NCBI RefSeq assembly: GCF_000611645.1
Contig: NW_014013194.1
Coordinates: 1-25,280 of the forward strand
Direction: 5' to 3'
Source of the DNA: Monoraphidium neglectum
Lineage: Eukaryota; Chlorophyta; Chlorophyceae; Sphaeropleales; Selenastraceae
DNA: 25,280 bases
The stretch's first letter is position 1. Every line of letters begins with the position of its first letter. Made by a program: the position numbers and the translations under genes. The notes beneath the pieces are model-generated. The model was not told the DNA's origin, searched no databases, and was given only the letters and a program-made list of their open reading frames with translations. Shown here in pieces: positions 1-12,400 of the stretch.

Positions 1-40
1 GCACAACCACCCACCCACTCCACCAATCCCACAGCCCCAC

Positions 41-3000
41 CTCGAGGCACTTGAGCGGGGATGGCACGCCCCAGCCACAAGTGGAGTCCATCAAATCCAT
101 CAGATCCCACCTGGAGATGGTTGACGTTGGCGCATCAAGGGGCAACGTCGTGGGTCAGTGGTGGTGGTAATTGTTGAATTGTGCAAAGGCAATCACTGAG
201 CCACAGGCACAGGAACCGGCGGCGTGCGCCTTGAATAGAGAAAACGCAACGCACCAATTTCTGTTGCTGGGCACAACAAACCCTGGCAGATACAGACACA
301 AGCATCCACGCCAGAGAGGCCTGAACATCTTGACGCGCAGCCACGAGTGATGGGCCAAAACCCTGCGGCACACCCCAGTTCACCTGATCAGCATCTCCAG
401 GTCGGCGTCTGCGCACGCCGCCCCCGTCGACGCGTTGAAGTGGCGCCGCCGCTGCTGCAGCCCGCACAGCGCCGCCAGGCACCCCGCGTCGCACAGCGTC
501 GACTGTGTGGTCCGCACCATCCAGTAGTTGTCGGACCGGAAGACGGACGGGCACGCGGGCGCGATGACGTCATCGACGCAGAGCTGGCCGTACTGGGCGT
601 CGCAGTACGCCGAGAGCGACGGCGCCGGCGCAGGCGACGCGGCGAGGGCAGTTGCGAAGTCCTGGCTGGCGTTTAGGAGGTCGAACGCTGTTGACAAAGC
701 GGACTTCTCTGCATCCGTGTCGTTGACGCAGGCAGAGATGTTTGCCAGAGCCGCGCGCGCGCCGCACAGCGCGTCCACGCAGGCCGGCGCCGCCCACGGC
801 GCGTAGGCGTCGGCGGCCGCGCCGGCGCCCGGCGGCGCGCCGGCGGGGCAGGCGCGGCGGACGCCTTGGGAGCACGTCAGCGGCTGGCAGGCGCCCCACG
901 CCCCCGACGTGGCGTCTGTGAAGCACCAGGGGTCCTGGCCGCCCACGATCGCATAATCTGTCATGTTGTATGTGAGGCAGTCGTAGACCGGCACCCCCGA
1001 GTAGCTGACGGGAAGCTGGCAGGCGGCCCCCGTGTCTGTCACGCGGCCGGGCTTGGGGGCGCAAATGTCAAATGCGTAGCCGTCGAGGTGCTTTGCATAC
1101 GGGCAGGTGGCCGGGTCGACGTAGCACCAAGTGGTGTTGGAATCAATCAGGGGGCTCGAGCGGTCGGCGGGCAGGCCTGCAGGGGCCGCGCGGCACGCGA
1201 CGTTGTGTGACCGCCGTCACAGCGAGAGGAACAGCAGGAGAGAACCTCCAAGATGGCTGCGGCTGGGAACGTCCCACAAACAAAACCAAGCGCCTGCATG
1301 ACAGCACGGCTGAAACTTTGCGGGACCCATGTGCCTGAGCGCTCCCAAGGTGAGCTGGGGTGCACCGCGCCCGAGGAACCGTGGAAACAGCGCCCGTCGC
1401 CACAAGTGTGAACAACCCACCTGTCCTGCAGGTGCCGTTGTAGGTGACCCCACCAAAGCTCCAGGTGTTGGAGCAGAAGCAGCCCTGCTGCGTCACGGCC
1501 TGGCAGTAGTCAAAGTCAACGGGGCTGTCGTACAGCCCGTGGGCTCGCGCCGCGCTGGGGCAGGAGGCGGTGTCGACGAGGCACCAGGCGCCGAATGGGT
1601 CTGCGGGAACAAATGTGCAGGGCACGGAAGCATGGGTGTTCAGGTCGTGAGCGATGCGTTTCGAGCTCTTTGGCAGTTGAGCAGGCTGTGCCGTGGTGGG
1701 TTCTGATGATAGATCCCCCACTGGAACAACAGCCCACCCTACTCAAAATGCGAGCCCCTGCAGGACCCCATGCTGCAAAAATCACTTTGAAATCTTCGCA
1801 TGCAAGCAGAGAAAGCCAAACTTAACCCTCAACTCCATCGTTGTGAGGGTGTTTTCACCTCCACCCCAAACCCCACCGTTGTCGGCACTGGTGCACGTCC
1901 CGTAGTACACCTTGTCCTGAAAGCGGTACGCGCGGGAACACTTGCAGCCGGACAGCGTCGTGGCCTGGGGGCAGTAGTCCCAGTCGGTGCCGGCTGTTTG
2001 GGCGCCTTGCGGGCAGCTGTTGGGCTCGAAGACGCACCAGGCGCCGCTGCGTGGGAGAGGTTGAGAGGGAGGGAACGATGAACAACGCCCGGATTGCTGC
2101 ACGGCTCTTGTTGAGACATCGGGGCGGCGGTCAAAGTTTGGACGATGAGCTACCTGTTGCACAGCTGCTCACCCCAACCCCGTTGCTGCCTCGCTCCCTG
2201 CTGCGGTCCCCTGCAAAAGCAGGCGGCTCGCGTGCGTGCCGGCGTGAACGCGCACCCAGGGGCGTTTGTGGGGTTGATGCACGTGCCCGGAACGAGGATG
2301 GACGTGCCGTTAGCATAGGTGTAGGGCCACAGCTGGGAGCACTGGCAGCCGGCCTTGGTGTGCTGCGCTGGCTGGAAGAGGCCGGCCAGAGAGGCCGAGG
2401 AGCCGTCCAGGGCGTCCACGACTAATCGCGTCATCAGGTCCTGCGCGATTACACGCAGTGGTTTTGGAGGGGTGAGGGATGAGTGACGTTTGGTGGTTTG
2501 CGTCGTGTCAGTGGGAAGTCGCAGATGGGAAGAGGATACCAGCCATTCAAAACATCAAACAGGCTCGCTGCAGCGGCGCCAACCAACAAAAACTGCAACA
2601 GCTGGGCGTAATAAAACCCTGAATCACGCTCATGAGCCACGTACCCAGGCGGATTAGGCAGGATTTCGGGTCCAAATGCAATGAACAATGTTCCAACGAG
2701 ACACTGGGTATGGTGCAAAATGCCTGTGTGATTGCGAGCGGTCAACAGTGACGGCGGTAAAACACATCCACATCCGCCACTCACCTTCGTCAGGTCAAGG
2801 CCCAGCACGTCCGCCGCCTGCTGCACGTTGAAGGCCGCGACGTCGATGGTCCCGCCGTAGCCCCACTTGAGGCAGGAGGAGTAGCCGAAGGAGCTGCCGC
2901 TCATTGCTTGGCCTGGGGCGGTGGGGGGTGGCGCCGCAAGGGGTCATCGGTTGGCGGGTAGCGAGATGATCAAGGGGGCTGGGTGCTGTCTGGCAGTCAG

Positions 3001-4052
3001 CGATCCCTTCTTATCAAGTGCCCCGCAAAGATATTGGGATCAAAGCAGGTGACATGAACCAAACAGCTATCAAAACGCCAAGCGGCGAGGCGCCCCTTCG
3101 TTGGCATGCTGCACGGCGCATTTGTCAGGGGCGGCGCGTGCCAACTCATATTGGTGTGTTTTTGGCCGGCGGCGGGCGCACCTGTAGAGCTGACCCAGAC
3201 CTTGCCTAGCTTTGGGATGACGACGCCGCCCTGCTGCGCGGACACCTCGCCCCACGTGCCGGTCGCGTCGTCTGAGGGTTGCAGGTTGCAAAAGCGGGGT
3301 TGACAATGTGGTTGCCAGCGGCAAACAGCGGCAGGCCTGCGTCAAAGGAGGTGCTGCTCCACAAGCGCACATGCAACGCTAGCCAGTTCAGCACAGCTGC
3401 CGTCCTGGTCGCGCCTGTGTGGCAAAGCGTCGTACCGCGCCACATTCAGAACGGCCCCACACCCAGCAGAGGACCCAGCAAAAGCAGTTTCCAATCCGTC
3501 ACACCCCAATTCCACAGCATCCCACCTCTACCCATGCCAAATAAGGAATCGTCCGGCCCTCCCCCAGCCCCGCCCCGTACGCTTGCCCTGGAAAAAAGTG
3601 AGCGCTCACTGGTGCTGGTGACAAACAGGCGCATGCTGCTCTTCCCAGTGGTTGCGTTGAGGGAGTACTTGATCATGCCAACTCGCAGGTCCTTCACAGC
3701 CGACTGGCAGCTTCCAGCATAAAAGACCTGGAAGGTTGCAGCAGAGCGGGGGTTGTTAGTGGTGATTTGTCTACAGGGCGACTGGAACAGAAGATTTGGC
3801 AATGAGCGCCCCATCCTAGCGGCGATGAACGCTCCTCGTCTGTTGCCTGCATGTTGACCCACACCGGCTGCGCACTTGGTTGCCTCGCCCACGGCCCGAT
3901 GTCCAGGGACGCTGCGGGCTAACAATGACAACGACAACACAGCGATACACCTAAGCGCGCACGCAGGCATGCGCACCAGCACCAGCACATGCATGTGCAT
4001 GCGCACACACGCGTGCGCTCACGACTGCACACGACTGCACACACACAACCAC

Positions 4053-4124
<72 letters not shown>

Positions 4125-4125
4125 G

Positions 4126-4156
<31 letters not shown>

Positions 4157-7100
4157 TCACACGCGCGAGCATGCGCGCACACCTGGACCTGCAGGTTCAT
4201 GGCAGCCAGCGACCCGTCCGCCGCGTACTGCCTGTCCTCGTCAGCATAGGCAAGGGACAGCGCGTCCACATCAGAATCGCTGGTGTTCAGGTCCTGGTTT
4301 TGGTTGAATTGATTGGACAAGGGGCAAAGGTGAGAAGAACAGTACCTAGGCCACAGGCATCCCAGGGTGCTGCTGGACATGCAAAAAACAATGTGGCACC
4401 AAGTCACTGCTCGCTCAGAATCCGTCTCAGCTGTCTCTTGGGCAGCTGCGACCCCCTCGCGCAGGCCATGCTGTGGCAAAGGCGGTGCGCTGGTCATTTC
4501 TTTGCACACGCCGCAGCTGGTGACCAGCAGGGGCGAGTTGTCCAACACAAACACACCCACTGAAGCGGTCTAGAGTCCCTCAACCCCGCGGGAGGAAGCA
4601 TGGTCCGCACCCCGCCCCTCGACCCTTACCCCAACCCCCCAGCCCGCCTCGCGTCTGCCTGTTACGCACCCACCTGCACCAGGCCGAACAGGTACCCCGT
4701 CCACGCCCCGCTCGCCGCCGCTTCAGACACCGCGCCGCCGACCGACCCCGCCATCACCCTGCCGGCGCCGTCAGGAGAGGAGAAGCCGTACATGAGGGTG
4801 GCCGTCAGCCCCAGCGGGGCCGTGATGGAGCCGTGCGTGACCCAGGCGCGCGCGGGGTGGGACCAATAGGGGACGGCAAAGGGCTCCACGAACTGGAAGT
4901 CGACACCTGGTTGTCAGATCAGGTATATGCATGGGAGGTGGGGTCAAATGTGTTCAGTGAGGGGGCCGGGCAGAGGCGGGCATAAGCTCGCCACGTTTGA
5001 AAGGGGCTGCGGCGGTCTCATCATCAAGCCGCACTCACAAGCCCCTGAAATCGCACCCATGCGCCCTGTCGCGCGACCCACCTCCAGCATTGGAGGCTAT
5101 CGCGTCTCCGAGGTTGTAGATCGCCCCGAGGAAGCGATCCCAGTCTGCCATGGCCGAGGGGAACGCCGCGGCGAATTTCGCATAGTATGGGTCGTAGGCG
5201 ACGCGGGTTGCAGGGAAGTAGATCGCCATGCCGGTGCCCTGTGGTTGCGCAGGGGTTGAGTATTAGATTGGGCGAGCTTGGAGGTTGGGGTATGGAGGGG
5301 TTGGAGTGCGAAAGGCTGATGATAAGCAGGTGGCCGCGCTCAACGCCTTTATATCAGATGATCTGGGAGGGTTTTGATCAGCATGCCAGGCTGCGTGCGT
5401 CGAGCCGGCGCTCGCACTGGTTGCAGCGGCCTCGGGCATGACCGCCCAACCCTCGACGCCAATCATCATCCAGGCCGCCCAGAGCATGCGGCCTGCCATG
5501 CAAAGGGAATTCAACACGTGTTGAACGCTGCAAAATGCATGGCAGGAGGCTCATTCACTGGTGTGCGTCGTTTTGTTTTGCTCACGTCTGGGAGCTCGCT
5601 ATCCCTCAGAGAGTAGACCACCGCCGCCGCGTACGACGCCTGCGCCGCGCTGACAAGCGACAGCACGCCCACAGACTTGGAGCGCGAGAAGAGGCCCGCC
5701 AGGCGACCGAGCAGCGCCCCGAGGTCGACGTTCTCTTCGGCGCCGGCGATTGCGCCGAGGCGCGTGCGCTGCTGCAGCAGCGCCAGCCCCGTGGCTGCGC
5801 CAATAAGCAGGCAAGGGGGCAGAGCATGAGAAACAATGGGCTACATCCAAGCGTTGAGCTCTCAGGCCCTATGGTGCGCCGCTCCCAAGGAAAAAACCTT
5901 GAACGTGTTAGTTTTATGCAAACGACACAAGGCGTCCCCCTTCTGTCCAGAGCGGCAAACCCGTATCCCCCCTGGTGGTGCATGTTTGAGAGAGCCGTCG
6001 CAGGGCAGGGCACAGCACTGCCTGACCCACTATTGCCGCTGGCGCCCTGCAGGAGGGCAGTCATAGAGCGCGCGAGCGCCGTCAGGTCCGACTCCAGCTG
6101 CGCGGCCGCGGCCAGGTCGACCAGGGACAGCGCCAGCCCCACGCTGCCCATCTGGAGCAAAGGGCGAGGTGGCGTGAGGGCCCGCGGCGCGGTGACATCA
6201 GATGCCGGCGCGTTCAGGGAGGCGCAGAATGCGCATGCAAAAACTCTGGCAGACAAAGACCTGGGCGGCGTGAGGCTGGAGAGGCGTCTCGCAGCCTCAA
6301 CGCACCCCCATCCGGCTCGCCCGCCCAGCGCCCGCTCCCGTGAGCGCGCGCGGAGAGCGCACCTGCACCGACGTCTGCATGTAGGTGCGAACCACCATCT
6401 GCCCCAGGTCGGCAGCTTCCACTACCACCCCCGCCGCCGCCGACGCCGTCACGTTTCCCAAGACTTTGTAGTCCCACCCGGACCCCGGCTCCAGCAGCTC
6501 CGACCCGAGCAGGAATTTGCTGTACGGCGCGAGCGCCGCCGCAACCTCGTACATCGCCATGAGGCATGCGTCGAAGCCGATGATGTCGAGCTTGTACGAG
6601 GTTTGGGAGCCGGGCGGGTAGATCAGCCCCTTGGACAGCCCTTTTGTTGAGGTGGGGAGGGGGCGGGGGGCGCAGCGAGTTCGCTTTGACGGTGGTCGCA
6701 AACAGCACAAGGGGGCCAAGCTTGCCAGAGAAGAAACAGCCCGGAGGTTACTTTCGGTGACGCGCGACTCGCAAAGCAGTGGGCCATTTTCTCTCTTTGG
6801 GCGGTGCACTATTCCCCTACCTGCCTGTCTGCTACACAGGCAGCCTCCCCTCCGCACCACCCGCCACGCAAGCGGCACCCCCGGGCGCCCTGCATTATGC
6901 AACTGGCCCAAGGCGTGTTGTCCCGGCTCACCCTGCACGATGGTGCCCATAGTCATCATGTCGCAGGCTTTGTCAGAGTACGCCTTGAGGGGGCTGCAGG
7001 TGTGGTCGATGCCGTACCCATACCACCCGCTGCCGTGGTTCCAAAACACTAGCGCATGGCGCCGGTCGGCGGCCGGCGGGAACGCGGCAAGGCCGCTCTG

Positions 7101-8215
7101 GAGGAAGGCGTTGAGGGTGTCCGAGGTTGACATGTCGAGCTCGGCGTACGAGGTTCGCTGCACCCACTTGCCGCCTTCGTGAGCAAAGGGGTGTCAGCGG
7201 GCGGCCGGGATCGCCAGTTTTGGGGCACGGGCAATGAGGATCAGAATGTGTGGGGATTGAAGGATTTGGCATGGTGAGTGCTGGCAGGTGCAGTGTCCGC
7301 CTCTGCCAGAGCCGCAGCTTGCTTGCGCAGACCTTGCAGTCTGCCACAGCACTGATCGTAGCTGGCTCCTGATGACAGATGGTGCCGCCACCTCCACCTC
7401 CACTGCCGGTGCCTTCGCCGCCACTGCCGCCCGCTGCCGTCGCTACCGTTGCCGCAGCTGCTGAGCGCTTGCATTGTGCGCCACTGACCCCTATCTATGC
7501 AATTCGCATGTACATGCAATGTTTACATCCAAATTTTACATGCAGCAGTGCATGCCGGGTTCAGGCGCCAGTTGCCGACCAATAGCCCCCGCCACACCTG
7601 GCAGCAGCTGCAGCTCCCGCACGTTTGACCAGCTACTGGTCAGCAAGCTGGTGTCCAGGCCCGCCGCGTTGGACTGGTCAACGAAGCAGGACGACGCGCC
7701 GCGGTCGACCCACAGGAAGACATCGGGGTAGTACGCCGCGGGGCAGCAGCGCAGGCTGCTGCTGCCGTCGCTGCACGCTGACGAGGACACCGCCGCAAGC
7801 CCGTCGCCGCACGCGGCGCCGCATGCGGCCGTGGTGCAGCCGGTGGCGGGCTCGCGGGCCATGCCGCGCATGAGCTCCTGCAGGCGCATGCACATGCATG
7901 CGTCATCACACAGTGCCAATATGTGAACCAGCATGCACGCAGGCATGCATGGCGCCCGTGCGTACGTGGGCAAATCAGCAGCAGCAGCAGCAGCCTCAGG
8001 AGGCAGCGAGATCAGCTGCAATGCATGTAAGCCATACCGCTCACCGCCATGTCGTCGATAGCGAAGCACTCCAAGTCGTTGTCGGCAAGCATGTAGATGA
8101 AGAACGTCCACTTGGGAGACGCCGCCGCAGCGGCGCAGATCATTGCCAGGAGCGCCGCGATCGCCAGCGGCACCGGGGCGCAGCGCGCACGTCGGCCGCT
8201 CGCGGCTGGCGCCAT
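41..8215 (-). CDS. Secreted clostripain-like (peptidase family C11) cysteine peptidase with Cys-rich C-terminus; 3' end beyond window
   Basis: Exons (descending): 8215-8045, 7877-7598, 7174-6932, 6640-6363, 6151-6031, 5794-5586, 5238-5082, 4906-4674, 4293-4183, 3727-3610, 3271-3182, 2912-2785, 2440-2256, 2046-1877, 1600-1421, 1176-384, 110-41. All junctions are GT-AG and every phase agrees, giving 1179 residues with no stop. The start at 8215 sits in a GCCATGG context and opens a signal peptide (basic stretch, then LAIAALLAMICAAAAAS). The mature protein begins KWTFFIYMLADNDLE, a typical C11 opening. Motifs seen: YPDVFLWVDRG (near 120), VFWNHGSGW with predicted catalytic His197, and IIGFDACLMAMYE with predicted nucleophile Cys257; GMAIYFP (exon 7) fits the end of the fold. 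Family knowledge: C11 enzymes are Cys/His-dyad endopeptidases that cut after Arg/Lys. A region of unknown fold follows (about 490-710), then WC...C...DYC...GC.C modules (about 740-960) and an FN2/kringle-like PWCFTD motif. Inference: secretory-pathway or extracellular protease. The exon 5 donor (6031) is the least certain. An AGG-TGA stop at 380-382 is read as intron, because the donor is strong and the 110-41 exon fits. Confidence 0.8.
1421..2440 (-). repeat. Tandem Cys-rich modules, about one per exon, in the C11 peptidase gene
   Basis: Exons 2046-1877 and 1600-1421 encode homologous modules of about 55 residues: GAWC, then C about 7 residues on, D(W/F)DYC, GC(K/F)C, and an aromatic stretch ending in YYGTC or YNGTC. 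The preceding exon 2440-2256 carries only the second half (GCQCSQLWPYTYANG ... GTC). The following exon starts with a degenerate first half (TTWCYVDPATCPYA ... DIC). Even cysteine number and Asn-Gly-Thr sequons fit a disulphide-bonded, secreted region. I do not recognise a named domain with certainty. It shares the WC...C...YC spacing seen in other algal extracellular proteins and is not a clear CBM43/X8 domain. Confidence 0.65.
4058..4156. repeat. (CA)n-(CG)n-(CA)n microsatellite inside an intron of the C11 gene
   Basis: A pure CA run spans 4058-4110, followed by about 8 GC units (4111-4126) and another interrupted CA run to 4156. Less regular CA/CG-rich sequence surrounds it on both sides (about 3990-4180). 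On the transcribed strand this reads as UG/CG repeats beginning roughly 26 nt downstream of the 5' splice site of exon 4293-4183. Continuous purine-pyrimidine alternation makes Z-DNA formation possible. Confidence 0.97.
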
Positions 8216-9434
8216 GGCCACGCTGTGCTGGGGTGTGTGCAGCGCTGCCAGTGCTGCGCCTGCAGCGGCAGCGCGCCCGGGTCCGGCCGCCGCAGCGCGG
8301 CCGATCTTGGAATAACACAATATCCTGCATGTTCAATGCGGCATGATTTTGCAATCGCGGCATGTAAAAAAATCATATATGCTGATCATCCGGGTGGTCA
8401 GCCATGCGAGCGGCATCAGACGCGCCGATGTCGTGTTACAATCAAGTATGGTGCCTCCAGTAGCTTCTTTTTGCATAACATCGCTCCTGCAGCCTCGTTG
8501 ACCGGTCTGGTCTCACACCTGTCGCGACACTTTGCTCCGTTGGCCCGTCAGAGTACTATAATGCAGCGTTACATCCACAATATCAGCGCTTATGCTGGTT
8601 TGGTGAGCGCGCAGACGCCTGCAGATGGTCACCTGGCAGGAGGCGGATCACCAGACAGCTGCATCTGCTGCGCTGACGATTGCGCCCAAACAAACCGGCC
8701 GGTCGAGGCGACAGATTACTTGCCGCATGCATACACCACACTTGACGGTCATCCAAAATGAACATGTCTTGCACGTACGTCCCACAGCGCTGTCGCGTGA
8801 CAATCACAAACAATCAACACGACACAGGACTCACGTGGCACAAGCACTCGGGGTTCCCTCAGGATATAGCAAAGGTCAACAAAGGTCAACGAGGCACAAC
8901 AAACTCACACCACTCTCTGACTTTTAAATTTGAAGGTCTAAAGACTCCGCGCGGGGCGGCACGATTTGGACCGAGTCGCGCGGCACCAGCACAGCACGCA
9001 GGCGTTCGCAATTGCGTCACGCCGTCAGGGGCCAGGCAGATGGCGTAGCACGAGTGCAGGAGCCTGGAAAACAGGCGCACGAATACAGTGCACCAGATCA
9101 CTGACCAAAAACAAGGTGCACACGTGACACTTTGGTGGACCGCCTGTTGCGCTGTGGTGCGCAACAATGCCGTGAGTCGGGTGTGTGCACAGCCTCTCAG
9201 ACTTGCCTCTCCAGCCTCTCTGTCGACTCAGTGTCCGCATGCGTTTCCTGTCGCAGGAGTACACCCATCCGCCAACCTGACGCTCAAAAATCAAACTTCA
9301 AGGATCACAGCTCCTTTCCGTCAATGAATGAAAACTCCAGCCGCATTCGGGAAACGTAGCAGCGCGCACCCGTACAATTTGCGGCCACGGCCTTGTTTTG
9401 CGGGATGCAGCCGGGTCGCGCGGCCGGGCGGCGC
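8216..9434. other. Intergenic: 5' flank of C11 gene and probable 3'UTR of the PLGG1-type gene
   Basis: No coding sequence is supported here. Both neighbours are read leftwards, so the stretch should hold the 3'UTR of the translocator gene and the promoter of the peptidase gene. TGTAA, the usual green-algal poly(A) signal, occurs on the minus strand at 8569-8573 and 8436-8440. There is an imperfect AGGTCAACAA duplication around 8873-8892. No TATA box was identified. Confidence 0.5.
8569..8573 (-). terminator. Possible TGTAA polyadenylation signal of the PLGG1-type gene
   Basis: This is the first TGTAA met on the minus strand downstream of the stop codon at 9435, giving a 3'UTR of about 860 nt, which is long but not unusual in green algae. 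A second TGTAA lies at 8436-8440. Motif match only. Confidence 0.3.
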
Positions 9435-12400
9435 TCAGCCGGACACAATGGCGACGATGGCGTCACGCACGAGGGGGGAGCTCATCAGCACTGTGCTCGT
9501 GATGCCCACCAGGGCGTAGCTCAGGGCGCAGTAAGGGAGCGCCTCCGGCTCCTTGGACGTGAGGCTGGCGGTACCCAGGCCGCCGGCAGTGGCGGCCGCG
9601 GACAGACCCCTAGGGGTTTGGCAGATGTCATGCGTGGAAGAACGCGCAGAGCAGGCGATGAAATTTTGGGCCGGGCAACAGGAGCACGGTCGTTGCGCCG
9701 CCACAGGACCTGCTGCTGCCGCCCCCCTTTTCGCGCAGTTATGGAGCTTCAGTCGTGTAGCTGGCAATAACAATCGGGACTCTGCGGGATGGCTCAAACG
9801 CCAGGCACAAGGTTCAGTCAGGCCTGCTGACTCATCACAGCGCATGCCTGGCAACAATCGTCCCCACGCACCTAGCAATGGTGTCCTTGATGCCGGCCTG
9901 CGTCATAAGGCTTGGCCCAAAATTGGCGCCCTGGGTTTCAAGGTAGGAATGGGGAGGTGACAGCAGGAGTGGGCCGAAGCCAACCAGGATCCCACAGCCT
10001 TCATCCCCACACAAATGTGGGGTGGGTTGACGCATCAACACCGAGCCTTGGCGCCAATCAAACAACCCACGAGGAGCCCCCGGCCTGGCGGATAGCCCGA
10101 ATCAGCAGCAATCTACTGTGTTGCCCGCATATCGTTAAGAATCACAAACAAACTCTAGCAACCCACCAGGATGCCCTGTAGCAGGACAGCAGCTGCCGTA
10201 ATGGACAGTGGCGCGTCCAGCTGCTGCGCGATGGGCACGGCCAGCGCCACTGTCACGCTACGCGGGATGAGCGCCAACGCAAGGCCTGGGACCGGGCGGG
10301 GCGGGGCAGGGGGCGCGGCAGGGCGTGCCGCCAACGATGAGGGTGGCGGGGGCGGTGCAAAAAGGCGTATGGCGGGTGACCCACTTGCATGACTGATGAG
10401 TGACTACGCCGCCCAAAAAAATGCCGTCAATGAGGCCAGGCGAGCGTATGCCAACACTTATGCCATCACCACCAGACAAAGGCAGCCTGCGACACCGCGC
10501 CGAGTCAACAGAAGCCGCGGCCCGCCTAGGCCGTGGCGTGGGACACAACCCGAGCCTTCCCCTGAACCCCCTGCTCACCCTGCGAGAGGCCCAGGGCCTT
10601 GGCGCCCAGCGCCGTGCTGAACAGGCTGAATGCGCTGCTGAGGGTGGTGGCGCCCGCGATTTCGGGGAAGTGGCGCTTCATGGTGTCGCGCTGCGCATAG
10701 ACCCGGAAGCCGAATGAGATGATGACGACGCCCAGGAATGACATCAGCAGGTCGCCCGCGCCCATGGGGCCGGCGCCCTGGATGTGGGGCCGGGGGGGGG
10801 GGGCGGTATTAGTGAGCGACGCAAGCGAGGGAGGGCCAAATCTTCGTGCACCGAACATCCTCAAGGTGGGCAAGCCAGCAAGGGGGTTGGAGGGCTGGTG
10901 GGGGATGAGGGCGTGGGTTTGAGAAGGCCTGAATCTGTAAGCTGCACATGCTGCGGCCTGAAACATGGCAGGAGGGCAAAACGGTGTTGACCGAAGCGCT
11001 GTGCCGTGCCAAGCCTCGGCTTCGCCACTTGATGCCTTGCCAGGTTGTCACCGCACAGAGTTCAACTCCCATGACCTCGAAAGCCTCAACGTCAACAGAG
11101 CTGCATGCTGAACGAATACGAGCGCTTCCTCGGACAGCAATAAACAGATGTTGACCGACTTGCGCAGGTCATTTGAAATAAAACCGCCGAGCCCCACGCA
11201 CGCACCTTAGCCAGGTATGCCTGCTGCGCCGCCTCATAGCTCATGCCCACCAGCGCCCCGTGCGCGGCGATGCCCGCGTTTGCCACCGCCGCCGTGACCA
11301 CCACCGGGTGCAGCGCCCCGTGCAGCCTCGAGGGCACCAGGCCGCCTACGAGGTAGCCTCCAATGGTGGCCGCCAGCCCAAACGGCAGCGCGGCGGCGGC
11401 GGCCGCGTCGGCGTCGCCGAGGGCGGTGACCGCGAGGGAGCCGGCGGCGAGGGCGCCCCAGGCGGCGAAGTGTGAGGCCTCGAAGGGCTTGTAAGGCTGC
11501 AGGTGAAGATGGGATGGGAGGCGTCAAGACAGCGAAAGCAAACGAGATGAGACAGCAGGTGAAAGACGAGGTGCCAGAGTGGTGGGACGCGCCATGTTGA
11601 AAGGCCATGCCGTGATGGGCATGCTGGTTGCTGGTTTGGGGCCCGGCAGCTGTTGCGCAGCCCCAGCCGCCTGCGTCTTCTGTCTCGAAGGACTCTCCGT
11701 TTGATCAAGCCCAGCCCAGCCGCTGCAGTGTACAAGCGCAGCTTGCGTGCAGCAGTGTCAAGGACGGGTTGCGCACCTTGCCCTTCGCAATGGGGATGAC
11801 CGGGGTCTTGACCGCTTCTCGGATCGCGACAGTGATCTGGGCCGTGAACAGCAAGGTGGCCGTCATGCCGACAGCCAGCAGCCCCACGATGCGCACAAGG
11901 TCAGCGCCTGCGGCGGCCGGTTGCAGGGGATGGGCCAGCAGGGGGTTAAGGCGCGGATACATGGGATTGGGACGGTTGCGAGCAGACATGTCGATGGCAA
12001 ATGGACTTGGGCAGCTGCCCGCGGTGACGCAAGCGAGGGCAACGGTGGGATGGTTGATGCTTGTGCAGGCAACAAGGTCATAGCGCCATGGTAAGGGACA
12101 CTTCCATGCGTCTGCGGCCAAGCCGCGAAGCAACCCGCGGGTCGCTTTGCGGCGCAGTGCCTCCTGCCACGCACCATCCACGCCTTGTAGCCCCAGGGGC
12201 AGCGTCACCAGCGATGGCACTGCGGGTTAGGTACAAGATGGCACGCTGATCCATGAATATGTTGATTCATGAAGTTGCTGCTTGTGATGCGAACGTCAGG
12301 TTTAGGGTACAGGAGCAAGCATGCAGTGGTGTATGCGACACGCGGGAGTCAACAGGTCTGGTGCAGCAGCATGCCAACAGAAACTCCTCCACTGCTCGGC

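Noticed and set aside
380..1042. Stand-alone 220-residue Cys-rich gene ending at the TGA at 380-382
   Set aside because: The frame begins without ATG, continues upstream to a splice acceptor at 1177, and its end coincides with a strong donor (AG|GTGAAC). An in-phase exon at 110-41 follows, so it is treated as exon 16 of the C11 gene.
3919..4560. Long frames through the CA/GT microsatellite on both strands (poly Thr-His or Cys-Val)
   Set aside because: Repeats of alternating dinucleotides are always open in several frames. The sequence is intronic.
5535..6650. 371-codon plus-strand frame over the C11 gene
   Set aside because: It is Arg/Ala-rich antisense shadow of several C11 exons and introns. 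No motifs, and the minus-strand reading matches a known family.
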